Notes: generated by a model from the sequence alone, not told the origin. Counted from the first letter of the stretch, positions 26,940 to 35,399 are shown. The stretch: 64,000 bases of DNA from an uncultured Planctomycetaceae bacterium (GCA_903858815.1 CAIOKE010000133.1:310001-374000); one strand, 5' to 3'. Program-made: numbers and translations.

Positions 26940-27365
26940 ATGGGTACGAAAATGCTGCAACCTGAATTGCCCGTCAGATGGCCCGAACTGCAGCAGATCG
27001 CCAGAACGGTTCGGAACTCTGCCTGGTGCCCCTACTCCCGATTCCAGGTGGGCGCTGCCCTGCTGACTGCATCAGGAGAAATTATCGCCGGGTGCAATGT
27101 CGAAAATGCTTCCTACGGACTGACCATTTGTGCCGAACGAACCGCTGCCTGTACCGCTATCGCAGCCGGATATCAGGATTTTGTGGCAATCTGCGTCTCC
27201 CTACCCGGCATTTCAGTGCCTTGTGGTGCCTGCAGACAATTCCTCATGGAATTCAATTCACAACTGCTGGTGCTGCTCGACAATACAGATCATCCGCTGG
27301 GAACACCGCCGGAATGCGTTACCCTTGAATCGCTGCTGCCACGCGCATTCAGATTTCAGCACTAA
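26940..27365 (+). CDS. cdd: Cytidine deaminase
   Basis: About 141 residues; deaminates cytidine and deoxycytidine to uridine forms in pyrimidine salvage. Zinc-site motifs: 'CNVENASYGLTICAERTA' (quoted in part: NVENAS and CAERTA, with the catalytic Glu) and 'PCGACRQFLMEF' with the two further Cys ligands. 'WCPYSRFQVGAALL' is the standard N-terminal block. The start is uncertain: ATG at 26940 or 26952 lies just past a terminator with no good ribosome site, whereas an ATG at 26865 overlaps the LRR stop codon (TGATG) and would read through the hairpin. Length of either short form matches the small homotetrameric family. It ends 10 bases from a convergent gene. Confidence 0.9.
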   Translation: MGTKMLQPELPVRWPELQQIARTVRNSAWCPYSRFQVGAALLTASGEIIAGCNVENASYGLTICAERTAACTAIAAGYQDFVAICVSLPGISVPCGACRQFLMEFNSQLLVLLDNTDHPLGTPPECVTLESLLPRAFRFQH

Positions 27366-27375
27366 TTCGGGGTTA

Positions 27376-28212
27376 TCAGCGACGACGACGCAGCCTGCGC
27401 CCCCCGGATCGTCCTCGTTTCGCACCGGCAGATGGCCTGCCTCCCTGTTCAAGTTGATCCAGTTCCAGCAATCGACGATCCGCATTAAACACCGGCAATG
27501 GCAATGATTCCGCCACCTGAATCGCGCGCTCAGGATCAAGATTGCACTTCGCAGTCCCCTCACCTCGAAATATCTGCAGGCCTCGCTGTGTGGCAATCAG
27601 TTCCCGTCGCGTCATCCCCTGAGGAGCCTGCGGCCACGGCCCCGATCGCTCCCGCCAGTCAAAAAAATACGGCAGGATCTTCAGCATGTACGACCAGTAA
27701 ATCGGATGGTCCGTCTGCAACACAAATCGACCACCGGGACGCAGTGCTCGGTGAACAAGACTCAGAAACTCCGGAGTAATCAATCGCCGGGATACCTGGT
27801 CTCGTCGATACCACGGTTGTGGATGGTAACAGTGGACCTCAGAAATCGAACCTGACGCCGTGTGATTCAACAGCAGTTCACGACCACCGATCACGGCCCA
27901 CCGGGTGTTACTCAACCCCCGATGATTGGCCCTCCGCGTGGCATAACGAATCACAACAGGCAGAATATCCACTCCCAGAAAATCACACTCTGGCCTGGAT
28001 AGCGCACCCAACAGCATTGAACGGCCATTACCGCACCCGATATCTATAATCCGCTCCGCTGGCCGACCAAACAGGGTGTCCCAATCCAGCACTCCTTCCG
28101 GCATTTTCCGAAGAGCGGTACGAGCCCAGAGCTCCTGCGGCAGCACCTGGCCCGGCACAGGCACGCCAAACTCATCCTCTGTACTGCCTGCTTCCGGAAT
28201 GAATTCCGACAT
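27376..28212 (-). CDS. TrmB-like tRNA (guanine-N7)-methyltransferase family protein
   Basis: A 278-residue SAM-dependent methyltransferase. The SAM site is 'IIDIGCGNGRSMLLGAL'; 'FLGVDILPVVIRYA' follows; the TrmB substrate region reads 'VHCYHPQPWYRRDQVSRRLI' and the conserved TDxxxY block is 'LQTDHPIYWSYM'. TrmB normally has FPDPW where this has HPQPW, so the conserved Asp is Gln. The C-terminus is a basic tail ('AKRGRSGGRRLRRRR') that could bind RNA. The ATG at 28212 is used; a TTG overlapping the previous gene's stop is possible. It is probably translated from one mRNA with the PdeM-like and zinc-ribbon genes. m7G46 formation in tRNA is the family role; whether this copy does it is uncertain. 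Confidence 0.8.
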   Translation of the reverse strand: MSEFIPEAGSTEDEFGVPVPGQVLPQELWARTALRKMPEGVLDWDTLFGRPAERIIDIGCGNGRSMLLGALSRPECDFLGVDILPVVIRYATRRANHRGLSNTRWAVIGGRELLLNHTASGSISEVHCYHPQPWYRRDQVSRRLITPEFLSLVHRALRPGGRFVLQTDHPIYWSYMLKILPYFFDWRERSGPWPQAPQGMTRRELIATQRGLQIFRGEGTAKCNLDPERAIQVAESLPLPVFNADRRLLELDQLEQGGRPSAGAKRGRSGGRRLRRRR

Positions 28213-28226
28213 CGAATCACCCAGCC

Positions 28227-28937
28227 TCAATTGACAGAAATCACTCGATCCTCAGTCACTGCAAAAACGCGATCCTCAGACTCCATCCGCAGAACCCTGC
28301 CATCCACAAATCGGCTGAAAGCCGGCAGGATCAGCACCTGACGCCGCAGCAGAAAACATGGCAGCCTGAGTGAATCACGCCCAGGCCCCCGCAGCCTCAC
28401 AACCGGATGCAGATGTCCCGCCATTCCCACACCATCACAGGACTGGGGATCGTGACATAAGCACAGACCGGAGTGATTTTGAGGTTCCGGCACACAACGG
28501 ATTTGCCAGTTTGCCGGAGGATCACCGGCCGCCAGATCATGATTGCCACGCACAAGATCAATTCGCAGCTCGGCGTTTCGCCGACGCCACTCCGTGACCT
28601 GCTCAAACATCTGCAGACAACGCCCCCGGCGAGCATGCAGCAGGTCGCCAAGAATAATCAATCGATCCGCCCCGGTCGCACTTAACACCCCAGTCAACCG
28701 AGCAAGTGTACTGTCCGTCTGATCCGGAACAGGGATTGCTGAGTCGCGAAACACAGCCTCCTTACCCAGATGCAGATCGCTGACCATCACTACTTTTGCC
28801 GCCGGATCCCAGACCGCATGCTCTGCAAGCAACAGCAGTCTGCAACCAGCCAGCGTCAGTGCACAGGCACCAGCCGGAAATGACTCACCTCGCACACCCG
28901 TTGCAGATGTCGAACCCACTGTCCGATCACCTGTCAT
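28227..28937 (-). CDS. PdeM-type calcineurin-like metallophosphoesterase
   Basis: A 236-residue phosphoesterase. Metal-binding motifs occur in the canonical order: 'VMVSDLHLGKEAVFR' (DxH), 'LIILGDLLHARRG' (GDxxH), 'LVRGNHD' (GNHD) and 'GMAGHLHPVVRL' (GHxH). The N-terminal 'LTLAGCRLLLLAEHAVW' and this set match the ligase-associated DNA damage response endonuclease PdeM group. In proteobacteria that group usually sits with an ATP-dependent ligase, an Lhr-type helicase and an exonuclease. None is in this window. The start codon overlaps the stop of the zinc-ribbon gene (ATGA), and the TrmB-like gene follows closely, so the three are probably co-translated. Nuclease activity is a family inference. 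Confidence 0.85.
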   Translation of the reverse strand: MTGDRTVGSTSATGVRGESFPAGACALTLAGCRLLLLAEHAVWDPAAKVVMVSDLHLGKEAVFRDSAIPVPDQTDSTLARLTGVLSATGADRLIILGDLLHARRGRCLQMFEQVTEWRRRNAELRIDLVRGNHDLAAGDPPANWQIRCVPEPQNHSGLCLCHDPQSCDGVGMAGHLHPVVRLRGPGRDSLRLPCFLLRRQVLILPAFSRFVDGRVLRMESEDRVFAVTEDRVISVN

Positions 28938-29635
28938 GCTTCATACAATGCCCGACCGCAGTCACGGCAATAGACAAACACACCCGTCCGAATCCGTACC
29001 ATGTCCTGGCTTGTAATACGAGTACTGCAGGCTGAACAGAAGTCGTCCTCCAGTGGAGCCATCGCTGTTGCTGCATGGGCCAGCCGCAGACGTTTCCACG
29101 TCGCTGTCTCTGAACCCGGAATCACCTTTTCTGCTTCGGAAATCTGCTGCTGCAGCAATTCAATACCAGCCTGTAATTTTGGCTTCAGAACTTCGTACTC
29201 TGACTTTACCGCCTGAGCCTGCTGTCGACGTTTCTGCAACTCCGCCTCAATCTCCTTCAGACGCCGCTGAGCTTCATCAACAGCTTCCAGCCCCAGCAGA
29301 CCAGTTTCCTCAATCTCACCGCGATCCTTCTTCGCAGCGACAATCTGGCCCTTGATGATGTCGTACTCTTTGTTGGACGAGGCCGTGTTGAGCTGACCTT
29401 CCAGTTTCAGTATTTCCGATTCTTTCGAACGCAGCCTCAGGTTCGCTTCGTCAGCCGTCCGCCGCGCGTCCTTGATCACCTGCTTCTGCTGCTCAACCTG
29501 CTGCTCACCCGCAGCCACCTGTCGGTCAGCCACTGCCACACGCCTCGGCCCCTCCAGCAAACCAGTCTCAGTCTCCGCCAACTGGTGCAGCAGACCATGC
29601 AGGACCTTCAGACCAGCGGACGTTTCAGAAGCCAT
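28934..29635 (-). CDS. Coiled-coil protein with C-terminal C4 zinc ribbon
   Basis: A 233-residue protein of the C4-type zinc-ribbon (CT398-like, COG1579) family. Residues about 5-185 are a long coiled coil rich in Glu, Gln, Lys and Arg; residues about 200-230 hold the zinc ribbon with 'CSACSTRI' and 'CRDCGRALY'. The ATG follows GTGAG. Chlamydial relatives have been linked to RNA polymerase sigma and flagellar components; the role in most bacteria is not settled. It is the first of a tight three-gene set with the PdeM-like phosphoesterase (4-base overlap) and TrmB-like methyltransferase, hinting at nucleic-acid metabolism. Confidence 0.85.
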   Translation of the reverse strand: MASETSAGLKVLHGLLHQLAETETGLLEGPRRVAVADRQVAAGEQQVEQQKQVIKDARRTADEANLRLRSKESEILKLEGQLNTASSNKEYDIIKGQIVAAKKDRGEIEETGLLGLEAVDEAQRRLKEIEAELQKRRQQAQAVKSEYEVLKPKLQAGIELLQQQISEAEKVIPGSETATWKRLRLAHAATAMAPLEDDFCSACSTRITSQDMVRIRTGVFVYCRDCGRALYEA

Positions 29636-29744
29636 TTGAAACTCACTTTCCAGAAATCAATCGCCTCTGATCTCACTCTCAGCAGGCTGAGCCAGCAGTG
29701 TAACAGGTCCAGCATCCACGAGTACACCGAGGGACACTGAAACT

Positions 29745-30335
29745 TCAACCAGCCGCTGCTCCAGTGAAATACCCCGGCTCTGCTCCGGGCTTCCACTTGA
29801 TGTTGCAGCCGATACTCGGACGCTGTTCCCCTGATACTTCCAGACCTGCCAACACCGCTTCGCACGCAGCACGCAGATCAGCGCCCGTTACAGCGACACC
29901 ATTCCCCGGACGACTTGAATCAAACTGCCCGCGGTAAACCAGCGAATGATCACGGTCAAACAGGAAGAAGTCCGGAGTACACGCTGCTCGATAAGCCATC
30001 GCCACCTCCTGCGTTTCGTCGTACAGGTACGGGAAACTGTAACCCGCCGACGCAGATTCCAACCTCATCTGCTCAGGACCATCCTGCGGATGTGACCCCA
30101 CGAAGTTGCTGCTGATCCCCACGACAGCAACACCACGTGCCGCATACTCAACAGCAAATTGCGCCAGCGCTGATCGGATGTGCACAACAAATGGACAGTG
30201 GTTGCACATGAACACAACACACAAAGGCCGACCCGCAAACTGCGCCCGGCTCACCATCCGACCATCAGTACCCGGCAGCGAAAAATCCGGTGCCTGGGTT
30301 CCCAGAGGCAGCATTGTTGAGGCCGTCTTCACCAT
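29745..30335 (-). CDS. Thioredoxin-fold redoxin (AhpC/TSA-like)
   Basis: A 196-residue protein with a thioredoxin fold. The ATG at 30335 has GGAAG upstream; an extension to 30386 would overlap coaD. The N-terminal part has 'LGTQAPDFSLPGTDG', and the redox site is 'VVFMCNHCPFVVHI' (CxxC: C-N-H-C), typical of the planctomycete/cyanobacterial thioredoxin-family group with 'YRAACTPDFFLFD' (cis-Pro). The C-terminal block 'PSIGCNIKWKPG' is a family hallmark. No signal peptide is seen, so it is cytoplasmic. It is 37 bases downstream of coaD. Disulfide reduction or peroxide detoxification is possible; the substrate is not known. Confidence 0.9.
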   Translation of the reverse strand: MVKTASTMLPLGTQAPDFSLPGTDGRMVSRAQFAGRPLCVVFMCNHCPFVVHIRSALAQFAVEYAARGVAVVGISSNFVGSHPQDGPEQMRLESASAGYSFPYLYDETQEVAMAYRAACTPDFFLFDRDHSLVYRGQFDSSRPGNGVAVTGADLRAACEAVLAGLEVSGEQRPSIGCNIKWKPGAEPGYFTGAAAG

Positions 30336-30372
30336 AATTGTGTCTTCCCGAATTGAACACTGACGAAATCCA

Positions 30373-30900
30373 TCACCCGACTGCATCCAGTTCCTGAATT
30401 CGCCGAATCAAAGGCCCGATAATCGGCTCCGGAACAAAATCCTTCAATCGATCCTGCACCCGATCCCGAGTCATTTTCGCAATCTGTCGGATCAGGGAAC
30501 TGGAAATGTGTGCGAATCGCTCATCGGACATCAAAAAGACCGACTCAATCTCATCATCAAGGACCCGATTCGTCAGCGTCATCGAAAACTCAGTCTCAAT
30601 ATCCGACAGCGTACGCACGCCACGCAGCAGGATACGACTGCCACAACTGCGAACAAATTCCACCGCCAGACCATCAAAACCACGCACCTCAACATTCGGC
30701 AGATCGCTCACAGCCGCGCGGCATAGAGTCAGCCTCTCAGCGGGTGAAAACAGCGAGTTCTTATCCGGATTGATCCCGATCCCAACCGTCACCTGACCAA
30801 AAATCCGCGCAGCGCGGCGGATGATATCAAGATGGCCCAGGGTCATGGGATCGAAACTTCCCACATAACAGGCCGAAGAGGATGCGGAGGACATGGACAT
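30373..30900 (-). CDS. coaD: Phosphopantetheine adenylyltransferase
   Basis: A 175-residue nucleotidyltransferase that makes dephospho-CoA from 4'-phosphopantetheine and ATP. Motifs: 'YVGSFDPMTLGHLDII' (T/HxGH), 'LLRGVRTLSDIETEF', 'FLMSDERFAHISSSLIRQIA' (ISSS near the ATP site). Length is close to the family norm of 160. The initiation codon could be the ATG at 30900 or the one at 30894. It lies 165 bases from the HTTM gene and directly upstream of the redoxin gene. It is a single-copy essential enzyme in most bacteria. Confidence 0.96.
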   Translation of the reverse strand: MSMSSASSSACYVGSFDPMTLGHLDIIRRAARIFGQVTVGIGINPDKNSLFSPAERLTLCRAAVSDLPNVEVRGFDGLAVEFVRSCGSRILLRGVRTLSDIETEFSMTLTNRVLDDEIESVFLMSDERFAHISSSLIRQIAKMTRDRVQDRLKDFVPEPIIGPLIRRIQELDAVG

Positions 30901-31065
30901 TCTCTGTCATGCTGCCAGAAGCGAATCACCGGACGAGCCACGGCACAGCGTCGAAGATCTCGACCTGCCTGCTCGAACTCTCCGCAGAATAGCCTCTGCC
31001 AGCACGATTTTCAGCAGCACAGTCCGGCGTTACCAAATTTCCGCAGGATCACGCACTCCGGGAAA

Positions 31066-32586
31066 TCAGTTCGCCAGCATCCCATCCTCAGGCCGCTCCA
31101 CCGCTGCATCCCCGGAAAGCTCGAAAGGCCTGCGAGAGACCTCCTGTCCGGAACTTTTCAGAACAACCCAGTATCGGCCCGGAATCAGCTTGTCAGCCGT
31201 CAGATAGCTGAACTTTGCAAATAACTGATCACGAGTCACGAATTGACCAGCCACATCGATCACCCGATCCTGCTCATCCTGAATCACGCACTCCACCCAG
31301 AGATCTTCATGGGGGGGGTTCAGATTGCACTGAGCAATAATGACATCACCGGTCTCAAACTGTGAACGCCGATTGGCCAACTGCCCAGCCATCACCATAC
31401 TGCCAATATCAAAGGAAAAGTACTTATCCTTTTCTCGCAGAGCCGAACGCGAATTAATCATCTGACGCGCCACGGTCGCATCCATCAATGGCAGAGCCAT
31501 CGGAGCACCATGACGACGAATCCCATACACGTCCAGTCGATAGTCTGCTTCCACGGAACCAACAACAGCCACAATCGCGGCCAGCACCCAGATACCGGCC
31601 AGCGGTACCATGGCCGGCCGTTGCTCAAGCAGTGATGCCGTCAGAATCCGAGGCATACCTGCCCAGTGAAACTGCAGTCGCAGACGCCGCAACAGGATTC
31701 GGATCGCGGCAATATCACCCTCCTGCAGAAATGCCAGATAACAGGTCGTACAGATGAATGGGAAAATCCAGAGCCCCAGCGAGAAAATAGTCATGATGTG
31801 GAAAGCCGCACCGATCCCCAGCGCTGCATATCGACCCAGTGGACGCCACGCCAGAAACGGAAACGTCACTTCCCAGACCACCGTGATGTAACTGCTGATC
31901 ATCAGAAATGCCGGCGAGAGAGCCATCATCTCACCAATCGGATTCGGCCAGTTCCAGTTACTCACAAGCCAGTACCGCATCTGCTCTCCACTGAAGAACT
32001 CAGGGGTCTGCACCTTGGTAATCGCAGCACCAAAGTAGATCGCGGCAAACAGAATCTGAATCAGACGAGCTGGCCACACCGGAACTCGCACCGGAAACGC
32101 GGCCGTACCATCGGTGCACTTCCTGCGTCGCAGGACCGCATCCACAGACCACACTGCCCCGGCATTCGAAATCGCGAGGATCAGTAGTACGTGCGAAGCA
32201 ATGACCGAATACTTGGTCATCGTTCCGATCGCATCCAGCATGTTGAAATAAATATAGAGCAGTCCACCAACCAGAAACGAAAGGCGTGTACGGAAACCAA
32301 AAACACCGCAGATCAGAGCAAACAGCATCAGACCGTACAACGCCGCAGCCACAGGACCCGGCAGCTCGGGCAGCAGACGACCATTACCAAACAGTTCCGC
32401 CAGCTGCTGAGGACAACCATCCGCGGAATACAATTCACGAACCCGAAAGAATCTTCGGATCATCGGAATCAACGCGACGGTTGGCAGACACATTCGTACC
32501 AGAGCCAGACCGTACGGCGACTCTTCAGCAAAAAAAAATCGTTCGGTCGATTCCCTCAGTGATCTCAGATGCGACTTACCGGACAT
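31066..32586 (-). CDS. HTTM (horizontally transferred transmembrane) domain protein
   Basis: A 506-residue membrane protein of the HTTM family, related to vitamin K-dependent gamma-carboxylases. The start has AGGGAGA six bases upstream. About eight hydrophobic segments span residues 25-340, with family-like blocks 'GLALVRMCLPTVALIPM', 'FGFRTRLSFLVGGLLYI', 'HVLLILAISNAGAVWSVDA' and 'FFAAIYFGAAITKV'-type 'ILFAAIYFGAAITKVQTPEFF'. The C-terminal 100 residues are soluble ('FSFDIGSMVMAGQLANRR'). The catalytic chemistry in bacterial members is mostly unknown. It follows a hypothetical protein gene by 46 bases, so the two probably act together. Confidence 0.85.
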   Translation of the reverse strand: MSGKSHLRSLRESTERFFFAEESPYGLALVRMCLPTVALIPMIRRFFRVRELYSADGCPQQLAELFGNGRLLPELPGPVAAALYGLMLFALICGVFGFRTRLSFLVGGLLYIYFNMLDAIGTMTKYSVIASHVLLILAISNAGAVWSVDAVLRRRKCTDGTAAFPVRVPVWPARLIQILFAAIYFGAAITKVQTPEFFSGEQMRYWLVSNWNWPNPIGEMMALSPAFLMISSYITVVWEVTFPFLAWRPLGRYAALGIGAAFHIMTIFSLGLWIFPFICTTCYLAFLQEGDIAAIRILLRRLRLQFHWAGMPRILTASLLEQRPAMVPLAGIWVLAAIVAVVGSVEADYRLDVYGIRRHGAPMALPLMDATVARQMINSRSALREKDKYFSFDIGSMVMAGQLANRRSQFETGDVIIAQCNLNPPHEDLWVECVIQDEQDRVIDVAGQFVTRDQLFAKFSYLTADKLIPGRYWVVLKSSGQEVSRRPFELSGDAAVERPEDGMLAN

Positions 32587-32632
32587 GTGCTTCTCCCTGC
32601 CGTGTATTGCTGAAACAGTCCGCTGCCGGAAG

Positions 32633-33373
32633 TCAGTTGGTCAATCCATCATCCACCGCTGAAAACGAACTATTGGAGTCAGCAGCGGCCCGAGGATTGA
32701 AAAATGTGTTGTAAAACGGCAGGGCTCCCTGCGACTGTTCCCGCAGACGTGGGTTATCAGCAATCGACTTCAACCCCTGGGCCACGTACCAGTCAGGATT
32801 CGATTCAATCAAGGCCCCGTCTGCAGCGCAGATGGCCCGCAGATTGAAATATGACTGCTGATCCTTTGGCTCATGAAAATAACTGCTCCAGAGCCGGTCC
32901 GGCACATTGTATTGCTTCGGCCAGACTTCCTGGACAACATAGACACGGTCAATCTGCGGATGCTCTGTGTGCGTCAGCACGTTGCGGATGTGCTTTGGAG
33001 CCAGATGGTTGCTCACGTCGTAATTGACTCGATCCACATGACCGAATGGCTGGAATGCCCCCCACGGCTCCTGCAGGCGGTAATAATTCCCCGCTGAGTC
33101 CTCAGCGATGAAATGCGTGCGATTATCAAAAGCCTGCCAGCCACAGAACATGTCCCACACGACAAAATATCCCAGTGTGTTGCCCGCAGCCGGAATCTTC
33201 AGAGCATGCCCGATAATTCCCCAGCTCAGCAGTAACAGGTAACCGCCAATCAGCAGACCCGCACCCCAACGGCGAAGATTCATCCAACACCAGCCTTCCA
33301 TGGCCAGAACTCTTCCGTCAACAGCACCAGAAACTTCCCCACTGACTCTGTTGTTTTTCTGAAATTCGGTCAA
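32633..33373 (-). CDS. Hypothetical membrane-anchored partner of the HTTM protein
   Basis: A 246-residue protein starting at TTG (33373), supported by AGGAG seven bases upstream; an internal ATG (33301) is possible. A single hydrophobic segment near residues 36-56 ('GAGLLIGGYLLLLSWGIIGHA') anchors a soluble domain of about 180 residues containing 'NTLGYFVVWDMFCGWQAFDNR', 'YRLQEPWG' and 'YFHEPKDQQSYFNLR' (parts quoted). The family was not recognised. Genes of this shape directly upstream of HTTM genes are a repeated planctomycete arrangement as far as I know, so a shared pathway is likely. Confidence 0.75.
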   Translation of the reverse strand: MTEFQKNNRVSGEVSGAVDGRVLAMEGWCWMNLRRWGAGLLIGGYLLLLSWGIIGHALKIPAAGNTLGYFVVWDMFCGWQAFDNRTHFIAEDSAGNYYRLQEPWGAFQPFGHVDRVNYDVSNHLAPKHIRNVLTHTEHPQIDRVYVVQEVWPKQYNVPDRLWSSYFHEPKDQQSYFNLRAICAADGALIESNPDWYVAQGLKSIADNPRLREQSQGALPFYNTFFNPRAAADSNSSFSAVDDGLTN

Positions 33374-33418
33374 GATCGGACTCCTGCCCGCACCCCAATA
33401 CCGACCCTGTTTCCACGA

Positions 33419-33432
33419 TTTTCTCGAGAAAA
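33419..33432. promoter_or_regulatory. 14-bp perfect palindrome between divergent genes
   Basis: TTTTCTCGAGAAAA lies in the gap between the HTTM partner gene (start 33373, minus) and the glycosyltransferase (start 33565, plus). It could be an operator for a dimeric regulator. No matching second copy was noticed. Confidence 0.4.
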
Positions 33433-33564
33433 AATCTGGAAACTGTGCGAAAAGCGAGCGATCTCGTCACAGTATCACTGTGCACGCTCGTTATTCTGCA
33501 AAAGGATTCGCTGACTCCCCAGCGGATCCCGTCCCCGCAAATCTTCGTTTCGCCGCCCGTTCCT

Positions 33565-34719
33565 ATGCGCACAGCTCACGTCATCACTCGGCTGATCATC
33601 GGCGGCGCTCAGGAAAACACGCTGTTTAATGTTGATGACCAGCACCACCTGTTCAACGACCAGGTGTGCCTGATCACCGGTCCAGGGGCAGGCCCCGAGG
33701 GTTCGCTGGAACGTCAGGCCCGCCAGCGTGGACTCAACCTGATCGTCCTCCCGGAACTGATTCGCAGCCTCAATCCATTGCAGGATTTTCTGGCACTGCG
33801 GGCCATCCGCCGCACATTGGCACAATTCCAGCCGCAGATTGTCCATACCCACAGCTCAAAAGCCGGCATCCTCGGACGACTCGCCGCACACCAGCTGAAA
33901 ATTCCTGCCGTCCACACAATTCACGGCGCAGCCTTCCATTTCGGCCAACCTGCCCCGCTGCACTTCGCCTATCGACAGGCCGAAAAACTGGCCGCTCGCT
34001 GGTGCTCTCACTTCATCTCTGTCTGTGATGCGATGACTCGCCAGTACGTACAGGCAGGTATCGCGCCGGTTGAAAAATTCACCACCATTTACAGCGGTAT
34101 GGACGTGGACCGGTTTCTTCAGCCCGCCGTCCCTCGCCACGAAATCCGCAGGCGACTGAACCTGAAGGAAGACGACATCGTATTCGGCAAAGTGGGTCGA
34201 TTGTTCAACCTGAAGGGACACAATTACCTGATCGAATCCGCAGCAGCAGTAGCAGCAGCGATGCCCCACGCCAGATTTCTGCTGGTTGGTGATGGCAGCC
34301 TGCGACAAACCTATCAGAACAGAATTCAACAACTGGGCCTGACAGACCGCTTCGTCTTCACCGGCCTCGTGCCTCCGGAACAGGTATCGGAATTCATCCA
34401 CGCAATGGACATCGTCGTACATACCAGCGACTGGGAAGGGCTGCCTCGCGTTGTTCCTCAGGGATTACTGGCAGGAAAACCAGTCGTCGCATTTGATATT
34501 GATGGTACTCCCGAAGTCTGTATCGAAGGCGTCACAGGATGCCTTGTCCCGCACCGCAATACTTCTCTGCTGGCCAGTGCCATGATCAGACTTGGCAGAG
34601 ACTCAGAACTGCGGAAAGCACTCGGAAATCGCGGTCGTGAACTGTTTACTCAGCAGTTTCGACACGAATACATGACCGCTCGAATTCGCGAGGTTTATCA
34701 GATGGTTCTCAATCGCTGA
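33565..34719 (+). CDS. Glycosyltransferase family 4 (GT-B) protein
   Basis: A 384-residue GT-B glycosyltransferase. The ATG at 33565 is chosen because homologous sequence begins at 'MRTAHVITRLIIGGAQENT', the usual N-terminus; the longer frame from 33445 adds 40 unrelated residues. N-terminal domain: 'VHTHSSKAGILGRLAAH' and 'HTIHGAAFHF'; C-terminal donor domain: 'GKVGRLFNLKGHNYLIE', 'FLLVGDGSLR' and the EX7E-like 'SDWEGLPRVVPQGLLAGKPVVAF' (in part). It probably transfers a sugar from an NDP donor to an envelope polysaccharide or lipid; acceptor unknown. It ends 26 bases before a convergent methyltransferase gene. Confidence 0.9.
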   Translation: MRTAHVITRLIIGGAQENTLFNVDDQHHLFNDQVCLITGPGAGPEGSLERQARQRGLNLIVLPELIRSLNPLQDFLALRAIRRTLAQFQPQIVHTHSSKAGILGRLAAHQLKIPAVHTIHGAAFHFGQPAPLHFAYRQAEKLAARWCSHFISVCDAMTRQYVQAGIAPVEKFTTIYSGMDVDRFLQPAVPRHEIRRRLNLKEDDIVFGKVGRLFNLKGHNYLIESAAAVAAAMPHARFLLVGDGSLRQTYQNRIQQLGLTDRFVFTGLVPPEQVSEFIHAMDIVVHTSDWEGLPRVVPQGLLAGKPVVAFDIDGTPEVCIEGVTGCLVPHRNTSLLASAMIRLGRDSELRKALGNRGRELFTQQFRHEYMTARIREVYQMVLNR

Positions 34720-34745
34720 CAGTCCGGCACCAGACCCGCCATGAC

Positions 34746-35399
34746 TCAGGAAACTCGGCGAAGATGCTGCACCCATGCCGGAGGCAGGTTCAGCAGGATA
34801 CTGTCACGACCTATCCGACAGCGTCGACAATGCCCCGCCAGAATCTCGTCAATCTCCACAATCCGCCTGCGTTCCGCCCCGAATGTCAGCAACCGGCGTA
34901 ACGGACGCACATACATGTATTCAAAGTAGCTCAATACACCACCGGGCGTGAGCAGTCGGAAATAAGCCTCCGTGATTTCTCGCACCAGTGCTGCCGGAAA
35001 ATTATTCAAAGGCAGCCCCGAGATCACAAAATCGTACGGAGCATCGGCAACAAACTGCTGAACCGGCATCTGCACGATTCGGCTCTGAACAGCCACAGTC
35101 GCCCACGCAGACTCAGTCTGAAAACGCTGCTGCAGTATTCGAACAAACTCCCCGTTCAGTTCCACCAGATCAAACACATCACCCGGACGCAGCAGCCTCA
35201 CAATGCTGTCCGTCACCGGACCTGTCCCCGGCCCAATCTCCAGTATACGTACAGGGCCGGACGCTGAATCACGGGCAGCGACAAAACGAGTCATCGATTT
35301 CGCCAGAAAACGACTGCTCGGGGCAATCGCCCCGGTCGTCTCAAACTGCTCTCGAAACTGTCGGAAAAACGTACGATATCCCGCAAAAAATCCAGTCAT
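34746..35399 (-). CDS. PmtA-like SAM-dependent (phospholipid N-) methyltransferase
   Basis: A 217-residue class I methyltransferase. The SAM site is 'VRILEIGPGTGPVTDSIVRL', followed by 'DLVELNGEFVRILQQRF' and 'YDFVISGLPLNNFP', the last resembling the SGLPxxxF signature of bacterial phospholipid N-methyltransferases (PmtA). The N-terminal 'FFRQFREQFETTGAIAPSS' also fits that group. Such enzymes convert phosphatidylethanolamine to methylated forms at the inner membrane. The family is also close to rRNA dimethyltransferases, so the substrate assignment is moderate. It is a single gene between a convergent glycosyltransferase and a divergent hydrolase. Confidence 0.75.
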   Translation of the reverse strand: MTGFFAGYRTFFRQFREQFETTGAIAPSSRFLAKSMTRFVAARDSASGPVRILEIGPGTGPVTDSIVRLLRPGDVFDLVELNGEFVRILQQRFQTESAWATVAVQSRIVQMPVQQFVADAPYDFVISGLPLNNFPAALVREITEAYFRLLTPGGVLSYFEYMYVRPLRRLLTFGAERRRIVEIDEILAGHCRRCRIGRDSILLNLPPAWVQHLRRVS

